A DNA stretch of 12,065 bases from an uncultured Phycisphaerae bacterium (GTDB lineage: Bacteria; Planctomycetota; Phycisphaerae; Phycisphaerales; SM1A02). How positions within the stretch are numbered: position 1 is the stretch's first letter; each line of letters starts with the position of its first letter. Location of the stretch: contig CALCOW010000063.1 in the NCBI GenBank assembly GCA_937899935.1, forward strand, positions 1 through 12,065, in the 5' to 3' direction. The position numbers were made by a program, and so were the translations under genes. This document shows positions 6,524-12,065 of the stretch, one piece after another. Under the pieces are notes generated by a model. It saw only the letters and a program-made list of their open reading frames with translations. It did no database searches and was not told the origin of the DNA.

Positions 6524-9500
6524 TCAAGTCGCCCCTGAACTTCCTACGGGCAATGAAACGAAAAATGTAGTTCCTTGGCCATAACGGCTCTCAACCCAGA
6601 TTTCCCCACGATGCGCTGTGACAATCTCATGCGCTAGTGCAAGGCCTAAGCCTGTACCTTTTATGTGCTGGTGCTTCGGGGAGTCGACCCGAGAAAATTT
6701 CTTGAAGAGTCGAGACATTGCATGTTCCGGTATTCCTATGCCGAAGTCCGTAACCGAGATAATCACACGACCATCAGAGATTTTCGCAGCAACGACAATC
6801 GGGCTGTCACTGCTGCTTACCTTAATTGCATTTGATAACAGGTTAGTGAAGACTTGCTTGAGTCGATCTGCGTCTCCAATCGTTGGGAGAGGATTCTCCC
6901 AATCAAAGGCAACACGAGATGTTGGCTCCACTTCTGCGAATAAACGAACGACGTCAGAAAGTATCTCACGTAAGTCCATGAGTTCAAGACTGTAATCCTG
7001 GCCGTCTGTTTCTAATTTACGAATATCTAGAAGGTCATTTATCAATCGGTTCAGTCGCAGTGTCTCCTGATGGATAATCTGCACGTATTCTTTTACCTGC
7101 TTGTTCGACATATCACGATCAAGTAACAACTCTGAATATCCACGAAGACTTGTCAGAGGTGTTCTTAATTCATGACTGACTGTAGAGATGAGATCATCTT
7201 TAATACGGTCAACTTCGCGTTGTTGCGTAACATCCCGGAAGATGCCGCGATAGACGCCTATATCCTTACTATGAACTTCACAAACAACGGCGCCTTCAAC
7301 CACAACAGTACAACCATCTTGAGTTTTAAGTACCATTTCGAGCGGCTGGAACTCTCCTGATACTTTTGCTGAACTTAGTAGCAGCCTTACTGTTCCAAGC
7401 GACTCCGCAGAAATGAAGTCGCCGATGGAGTAATCATGGCATTCATGTTCTTGAAGACCAAGGCGTTTTAGCCATTCTGGATTCATGAATAGAAGATGCT
7501 CGTTGGAGTCAAACCCCAATACCAAATCGCTGGCCGTTTCAAACAGTGTTCGGTATCGCTGCTCACTTTCCCGAAGCGCCGCCTCTGAACGATGCCGATC
7601 CGTTAGGTCACGAGCAATTCCGAGAATGTATCCAGTTTTATCATGCGATGTTCGCACACACCGTAACTCAACAGGAACCATAACCCCATCACTACGCTCG
7701 TGAAGCAGATCTAATGTAATAGGTACGCTTGGTTCCATCGAATCAAGAATTCTGCAAAATGCAGCATTTACATCTTCGATTGAATCATAGTCATCTTCAG
7801 TCTCTATATTTTGCAACCTTGAGAATGATCCAAGTCTAGAGCCAATCATCTCATGGCGACTTCTCAGAAGCGACTCACAAGCTTGGCGATTCACATCGAC
7901 AATATTGCCAACATGGTCGATAACAAAAATACTATCGCCGGCAGTTTCGAAGAGACTTCGAAAACGGTGTTCACTCTCATGGAGCGCTTCTTCGGCAGCC
8001 TTTTGATCTGTGATGTCGACTGTTGTAGATGAAATTCCAACGAGCCTACCGCCTAGATCCTTAATAGGTGCCACAGACATTTGCACATGAAGCGTTTGAC
8101 CACCCTTACGTTTACGCACCGTCTCTAAATTACGGATTCCCTCGCCGGCTCGCGCTGCTTTGTTGACAATGACTAACTCATCCTGCCTATCTTCCGGAAC
8201 AAGCATCAGATAGGGTTTTCCGAGTACTTCCTCTTGACTATAGCCATACAATTCTCGGGCCGAATGATTCCAGCTTACGATTCTGTTATCAAGATCTTGG
8301 CCAACGATCGCGTTATTTGAGGATTCAACAATCATACCCAACTGACGCGTTGCCTCTTCGGCTCGAAGCTGATCTGTGATATCAGTTGAAGACCCAACCA
8401 TTCCGATACTGTTACCGTCTCGATCAATTCTTGGCACAAGCCAAGTAACTACCCAACGATATTCGCCGTCCTTACGCCTAAGACGCCATGTGCTCTCATA
8501 GTGACTACCGCTACCGAGGACGCGTTCAAGATCTGCGCAGATACGAGCATAGTCTTCAGGATGCAGTAACTGGCGCCAGTCCTGATCCATCTCAGCGAGT
8601 GTTTCGAAACCTGTAAACTGTCTACACATTTGATTGGAATAAGTGACAGCTCCCACTTTGTCACTCATCCAAATCATTACAGGCGCCCACTCAGCAATAT
8701 TATGGAATCTAGCTTCACTCTCTTGCAACTCGTGCGATCGATCTTCTACCAAGGTCTCAAGGTGATTCTGATAAGCCGAAATCTTACGGTTTGCTCGCTC
8801 ATGATCAACAGAAAGGCTCGCGAGACGAGTACCAGCTTTTAAGAGTCTTTGCGTAAATTCTTGAGGCTCAGTTGCGTCATCACCCATGACAACAATGGCG
8901 CCGTGCCTGTTACTACCCTCGCTTGTCAGTGGGCATAACCAGATGCTCTGCGGCATACCTTCCAACTGCTGAATGATCTCAGCAAGCTCTCCAACTACTT
9001 CCCTTTGTCCTGGCTCTATGAGATGTACGCTATTTTGACCTAACCGCTCTTCGAGCTCTGCTGCCAAGGCGTTGGTGGAATTCAGAGAGATCACTTCAAA
9101 GCTGTCATTAGCTGATTCATTCGATGACGATCGACTGCCTTCAGCATAGATAGCATTACTTAATACAATGCTACATCGGCGTCCTGGCAAAAGATCGACC
9201 AAGCCACTGCAAATCTGTGAGAGCGTCTCATTAAATGACATCTTCTGAATCAGCGCACCAAGAATGCGGTTCTGAAAGCGGTTTAGTTCGTTTTCTCGAC
9301 GGCGATTGGTGATATCGATATTAATGAAGACTGCTTCATCACCATCACCATACTTGCGGCCGTAGATAGCGAAGTTTTGTAGGTCTGCTCGACTAGAAAC
9401 GAGTCGACCAACCCACTCACGTGATGCTCTTCGCTGATCGCTATCAAAGAACCACCGTACAAATTCAGCGATGTCATCTGATACACCAATCGTATCGTCA

Positions 9501-10060
9501 CGCCGTGCCAAAAATCCGACTGGCTGCCCCACAATTTCTGACGCAGACATACGGATGGTGTCACAAAGGTGTTGGTTGACGCCTCGATAACAAAGATCAG
9601 ATCCAATCCACGCTACATCGGCTGGAATAGCATCAATAATAGACTGAAGATGCTCTTTCGAATTAACTGACAATGAGTGCTCTCGGCCAGAAGGTCCTGC
9701 ACCGGTAGACATATGAACAATACCAACCTGCGCATCTTCTTCACCGGGAAGAAGCTCAAACTCTTCCTCTCTCTTACCACGTTGACAGAGTTGAACCCTC
9801 CCTCGCCAACCCTCATGAAAGGATTGCTGTGGAGATTGATTGGAATCGAATCCTACATAGTCTTTTAAATTCGCTACAGTTCCTATTTCAGGACGACTGC
9901 CAACCAACTGCCACCATGACTTATTAGCATAGGTTACGGAGCCATCTACTTCGAGGAGTACTGCAGGCTGTGGAATACTATCAAGCAGCCTGATGACCAT
10001 ACCTACCGGTTGCCTGGCATGAATCAACATTCTTGATTTTCTTGGGCCTGATGCTGACAT
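6524..10060 (-). CDS. Soluble multi-PAS/GAF sensor histidine kinase
   Basis: This 1178-residue kinase has no signal peptide or membrane segment, so it should sense cytoplasmic cues. By sequence it has a weak PAS domain (22-118), a PAS domain (136-255), a GAF-like domain (256-415), a short coiled coil (418-448), then four PAS domains (450-567, 573-690, 695-825, 834-948). Several of these end in DITDQ or DLTDR-type linkers. Next come a HisKA dimerisation domain (952-1018) with phospho-acceptor His963 in SHELRTP, and a HATPase domain (1061-1173). The latter has an N box NLLSN (Asn1073 and Asn1077), G1 box DFGIGIP (from Asp1105), F box LFKKFSR and G2 box GTGLGL. All catalytic motifs are intact. 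There is no receiver domain, so it must phosphorylate a separate protein; the receiver at 11580-11951 is the obvious candidate. The ATG at 10060 is chosen because GAGGAGG lies seven bases upstream. A TTG and a GTG just before it are too close to that site. It is the last gene of the cluster, 170 bases after the sigma-54 activator. Confidence 0.93.
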   Translation of the reverse strand: MSASGPRKSRMLIHARQPVGMVIRLLDSIPQPAVLLEVDGSVTYANKSWWQLVGSRPEIGTVANLKDYVGFDSNQSPQQSFHEGWRGRVQLCQRGKREEEFELLPGEEDAQVGIVHMSTGAGPSGREHSLSVNSKEHLQSIIDAIPADVAWIGSDLCYRGVNQHLCDTIRMSASEIVGQPVGFLARRDDTIGVSDDIAEFVRWFFDSDQRRASREWVGRLVSSRADLQNFAIYGRKYGDGDEAVFINIDITNRRRENELNRFQNRILGALIQKMSFNETLSQICSGLVDLLPGRRCSIVLSNAIYAEGSRSSSNESANDSFEVISLNSTNALAAELEERLGQNSVHLIEPGQREVVGELAEIIQQLEGMPQSIWLCPLTSEGSNRHGAIVVMGDDATEPQEFTQRLLKAGTRLASLSVDHERANRKISAYQNHLETLVEDRSHELQESEARFHNIAEWAPVMIWMSDKVGAVTYSNQMCRQFTGFETLAEMDQDWRQLLHPEDYARICADLERVLGSGSHYESTWRLRRKDGEYRWVVTWLVPRIDRDGNSIGMVGSSTDITDQLRAEEATRQLGMIVESSNNAIVGQDLDNRIVSWNHSARELYGYSQEEVLGKPYLMLVPEDRQDELVIVNKAARAGEGIRNLETVRKRKGGQTLHVQMSVAPIKDLGGRLVGISSTTVDITDQKAAEEALHESEHRFRSLFETAGDSIFVIDHVGNIVDVNRQACESLLRSRHEMIGSRLGSFSRLQNIETEDDYDSIEDVNAAFCRILDSMEPSVPITLDLLHERSDGVMVPVELRCVRTSHDKTGYILGIARDLTDRHRSEAALRESEQRYRTLFETASDLVLGFDSNEHLLFMNPEWLKRLGLQEHECHDYSIGDFISAESLGTVRLLLSSAKVSGEFQPLEMVLKTQDGCTVVVEGAVVCEVHSKDIGVYRGIFRDVTQQREVDRIKDDLISTVSHELRTPLTSLRGYSELLLDRDMSNKQVKEYVQIIHQETLRLNRLINDLLDIRKLETDGQDYSLELMDLREILSDVVRLFAEVEPTSRVAFDWENPLPTIGDADRLKQVFTNLLSNAIKVSSSDSPIVVAAKISDGRVIISVTDFGIGIPEHAMSRLFKKFSRVDSPKHQHIKGTGLGLALAHEIVTAHRGEIWVESRYGQGTTFFVSLPVGSSGAT

Positions 10061-10067
10061 CACCAAG

Positions 10068-10074
10068 CCTCCTC
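10068..10074 (-). promoter_or_regulatory. Ribosome binding site of the histidine kinase gene
   Basis: GAGGAGG on the minus strand lies seven bases before the ATG at 10060. This strong site settles the start against the adjacent in-frame TTG and GTG codons. Confidence 0.8.
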
Positions 10075-10157
10075 AAAGTGGTGGCAACTGACAAATCGTG
10101 TCCCTATCACCTTTACGTCAAAGCAGAGGCACTGCGCCGTAGGAATATGCAAAGTTT

Positions 10158-10181
10158 GATTCAGATTCCACATATTGAATC
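10158..10181. repeat. Overlapping GATTC inverted repeat (possible operator)
   Basis: The six-base arms GATTCA and TGAATC are perfect complements with a 12-base spacer. A second GATTC inside gives an alternative five-base palindrome with an eight-base spacer. The size and placement fit a dimeric regulator site, for example for the neighbouring Fis-type activator, but no binding protein can be assigned. Confidence 0.35.
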
Positions 10182-10230
10182 CATCTATACGCTAAAAATG
10201 CCTCTATTCAGTTGCAGATCACCTTTCTGC

Positions 10231-11550
10231 TTAGGAAGAGCCTTCCGCTGATCGCAATCCATACTTCTGCATTCTGTAACGCAATGTCTCCCGCTTAATA
10301 CCTAGTATTCTTGCTGCTGCCGATTGATTCCAACCGGTTTCTTGTAACGTACTGAGAATAAGTTCTCGTTCCTGTCGAGCCAGCACAGACTCACCCGTAT
10401 TGGTCGATGAGTGAGAAGCTCTTGCAGCATGATCGCCACCGATCTCGACTGGCAGTGATCTTAATTCAATAACACCTTCATCTGCGAGCAACATGCATCG
10501 CTCTACCACATTCCGCAACTCTCTAATGTTGCCTGGCCATCCATATGCAGTCATTGCTTCAATGACACCGCGCCCTAGAACAGGTGGATGAAGCCCCTGT
10601 CTTGCCGCAACCGTCAATAAAAAATGATCAACTAATGGCACGATATCTTCACGACGTTCACGAAGCGGCGGCACCACAACAGGAAAAACATTGAGACGAT
10701 AATAGAGATCACTGCGAAATCTACCTTCATCTGACTCCTCACGAAGATCTCGGTTCGTCGCTGCAATAATTCTTACATCAACATCAATACTACTATTGCC
10801 CCCAACACGTGTAATTTGTCGTTGCTCAATAACTCTTAGTAGTTTGGCTTGTAGACTGAGGCTCATTTCACCCACCTCATCTAAGAACAACGTACCATTG
10901 TGAGCAGATTCAAGCAGGCCAATTTTCACTTCATCCGCACTCGTAAAGGCACCTTTTTCGTGACCAAACAACTCATTCTCTAGAAGTGTTTCTGGCAATG
11001 CAGCGCAATTCAAGGCAACAAGCGTGGCATTTCGACGTTGCGAATGCTGGTGTATAAATGTGGCGCACACTTCCTTGCCGGTTCCAGTCTCACCCTGTAA
11101 GAGAACGGTAGCTTCTGCGGCAGCCACTTTTCGACACATGCTCAGCACACTTGCCATCCTAGCTGACTCAGCAATAGGTGCGACATCTTTGCCAACGACT
11201 GATCGCACTGTATCTTTGACAATCTCTGCGGCATCTGTCTGGCCAGCAACGGTTGCAAAGTCTTGTAATTGACGGCTGGCTACAGCAAGTTCTCGCTGTG
11301 CAGACTGAAGTGTCTGTTGTTGTGATTTATGCGCCTTCGAAAGAGACTGAAGATCTTCCGCGTATTTCAGCAGTTGTGTGTGAGCAATATCAAGTTCTTT
11401 TCGCAGCTCTGATGCATCTTGGGTATCTTGATGCCCTTGCCTTGCTTGGCGAATATCTCTGGCATAACGAATGAGTTGCGACTGAGCCAGACGCAATTGC
11501 TCACGCACTTGAGCAACTGCTGACTCATTACTAGAACTATCTTTAGTCAT
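10231..11550 (-). CDS. Sigma-54 AAA+ transcription activator, NtrC-like, lacking a receiver domain
   Basis: This 439-residue bacterial enhancer-binding protein uses ATP to remodel sigma-54 RNA polymerase at promoters. Residues 1 to about 100 are a polar coiled coil built of three repeats of the pattern ExLxxAxxQLxx(Y/F)A, with their QL positions at 25, 59 and 94. This takes the place of the usual receiver domain. The AAA+ domain (about 122-365) has Walker A GETGTGKE (153-160), the sigma-54 contact loop GAFTSA (200-205), Walker B GTLFLDE (219-225), sensor I IIAATNRDL, arginine-finger region RFRSDLYYRLN and YGWPGNIRELRN (336-347). A Fis-type helix-turn-helix ends the protein (about 391-432, AAARILGIKRETLRYRM). 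The GAFTSA loop has Ser where GAFTGA has Gly. The ATG at 11550 follows an AAAGGAAA ribosome site and gives the natural N-terminus. It lies 29 bases after the receiver gene and is probably cotranscribed with it, which suggests control in trans by that receiver. Confidence 0.93.
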   Translation of the reverse strand: MTKDSSSNESAVAQVREQLRLAQSQLIRYARDIRQARQGHQDTQDASELRKELDIAHTQLLKYAEDLQSLSKAHKSQQQTLQSAQRELAVASRQLQDFATVAGQTDAAEIVKDTVRSVVGKDVAPIAESARMASVLSMCRKVAAAEATVLLQGETGTGKEVCATFIHQHSQRRNATLVALNCAALPETLLENELFGHEKGAFTSADEVKIGLLESAHNGTLFLDEVGEMSLSLQAKLLRVIEQRQITRVGGNSSIDVDVRIIAATNRDLREESDEGRFRSDLYYRLNVFPVVVPPLRERREDIVPLVDHFLLTVAARQGLHPPVLGRGVIEAMTAYGWPGNIRELRNVVERCMLLADEGVIELRSLPVEIGGDHAARASHSSTNTGESVLARQERELILSTLQETGWNQSAAARILGIKRETLRYRMQKYGLRSAEGSS

Positions 11551-11579
11551 GTTTCCTTTACCCCTTAAAGAGCATTAAC

Positions 11580-11951
11580 TCAGATTGCCGACCCCAGTAG
11601 ATCTTCTACTGTGTCAATCAATTCAAGAGGACTAAAAGGCTTCACCAAGTAAACATTGACGCCAGCTTCCCGGCCTCGTTCAATGTCTAACTGTTGTCCG
11701 CGCGCTGTGAGCATAACAATTGGAATATCTTTGCCTTCCTCGGTCTTTCTTAACTGAGCCACGACCTCTATGCCGGTAAGCCCAGGCATCATCCAGTCCA
11801 CCACCATCAAATCTGGTTTCTGGAGGATCGCAATTTCCAACGCCTCATTTCCATCACTTGCTTCGAGTATTCGATACGTATCACTTTCAAGGGTTGTACG
11901 AACGAGATTTCGTAAGCTCGCTTCATCATCAACCACCAGGACTGTCTTCAT
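11580..11951 (-). CDS. Single-domain response regulator (CheY-like receiver)
   Basis: The 123-residue protein consists of one receiver domain and nothing else. It accepts a phosphate from a histidine kinase and signals by binding a partner. The acidic pocket is Asp8-Asp9 (in VVDDE), the phospho-acceptor is Asp52 (in VVDWMMPG), and the switch residues Thr82 (in MLTAR) and Lys104 (in VKPF) are all present, so it should be phosphorylatable. There is no DNA-binding or enzymatic output domain. The ATG at 11951 sits directly before the conserved KTVLVVDDE strand and nine bases after GGGAG. The frame stays open further upstream to 12017, but that extension (Trp-rich, EVPRPWLLSWW) is unlike any receiver and lacks a ribosome site. 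It is the first gene of the signalling cluster. Partners are likely the kinase at 6524-10060 and the activator that follows. Stand-alone chemotaxis or Spo0F-type relay roles are alternatives. Confidence 0.93.
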   Translation of the reverse strand: MKTVLVVDDEASLRNLVRTTLESDTYRILEASDGNEALEIAILQKPDLMVVDWMMPGLTGIEVVAQLRKTEEGKDIPIVMLTARGQQLDIERGREAGVNVYLVKPFSPLELIDTVEDLLGSAI

Positions 11952-12065
11952 CTGTAGGATCTCCCAAACAACTGGATTGTCCCACCATGATAATAGCCAT
12001 GGCCGGGGGACTTCCATGTGGGGTGATCAGCAGGTCATTTTCGCTAGCGCAAGTCGCCATCAGAC
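11952..12065 (-). other. Upstream region of the signalling cluster
   Basis: These 114 bases should hold the cluster promoter if it lies close by. On the minus strand a TATTAT that could serve as a -10 element lies about 40 bases before the receiver start, but I see no good -35 partner. A GG-N10-GC spacing at 12002-12016 resembles sigma-54 spacing only superficially. No other gene is evident. Confidence 0.3.

Larger units (their letters stand above)
10061..10230 (-). promoter_or_regulatory. Intergenic region before the kinase gene with a GATTC palindrome
   Basis: A gap of 170 bases inside an otherwise tight cluster suggests a separate promoter or control point for the kinase. It contains GATTCA (10158-10163), GATTC again (10164-10168) and TGAATC (10176-10181), which together form two overlapping inverted repeats 98-121 bases upstream of the start codon. 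A weak GCAGA/TCTGC hairpin lies just past the activator stop codon. I see no convincing sigma-70 or sigma-54 promoter; the best-placed element is an isolated TTGACG. Confidence 0.35.

Noticed and set aside
6618..6995. 125-codon plus-strand frame inside the histidine kinase gene
   Set aside because: It is antisense to the catalytic HATPase and HisKA region, whose motifs are unmistakable. The translated product has no recognisable features.
10236..10249. Another GG-N10-GC spacing near the end of the activator gene
   Set aside because: It lies inside coding sequence and the flanking bases do not match a -24/-12 promoter.
12002..12016. GG-N10-GC spacing on the minus strand upstream of the receiver gene, as in sigma-54 promoters
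   Set aside because: Only the two dinucleotides fit; neither the TGGCAC nor the TTGC context is present. In a GC-rich short stretch this is easily chance.
11952..12017. In-frame 5' extension of the receiver gene
   Set aside because: The added 22 residues are unlike any receiver N-terminus. The ATG at 11951 has a Shine-Dalgarno sequence and begins exactly at the conserved first strand.

Overview
The window looks like a stretch of chromosome from a Gram-negative-type bacterium, probably a planctomycete (perhaps Phycisphaerae-like) from an environmental lineage. That placement is an inference. It rests on secreted FG-GAP proteins with Asn-Cys-Asp-Gly style calcium loops, an N-terminal secreted domain of a kind I associate with that phylum, a sigma-54 activator with a Fis-type helix-turn-helix, and a very large soluble multi-PAS kinase. 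Base composition is moderate and similar throughout. I see no mobile element, CRISPR array, rRNA or tRNA.

Left part (151-1653, minus strand): a complete xylulokinase gene stands alone, with no xylose isomerase, transporter or regulator beside it. A 535-base divergent intergenic region (1654-2188) separates it from the next genes.

Middle (2189-6459, plus strand): two tandem paralogous genes encode exported proteins. Each has a signal peptide, a matching N-terminal domain of about 190 residues whose function I do not recognise, and seven FG-GAP repeats. Seven repeats are what an integrin-alpha-type seven-bladed beta-propeller needs. The 209-base gap between them contains three compact hairpins just ahead of the second gene.

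Right part (6524-11951, minus strand, transcribed towards the propeller genes): a signalling cluster in the order single-domain CheY-like receiver, then a sigma-54 AAA+ activator, then a 1178-residue cytoplasmic histidine kinase with six PAS domains and one GAF-like domain. The activator has no receiver of its own. In its place is a coiled coil built from three copies of a 34-35-residue repeat. The layout suggests a split NtrC-type system in which kinase, receiver and AAA+ activator are three separate polypeptides. The kinase and second propeller genes converge with only 64 bases between their stop codons.

The most interesting points are the split NtrC arrangement with its repeat-built N-terminus and a GAFTSA in place of GAFTGA, the pair of integrin-alpha-like propellers with a shared unknown N-terminal domain, the hairpin-rich leader, and a TGATTCA word that recurs in several of the intergenic regions and forms part of a palindrome upstream of the kinase.
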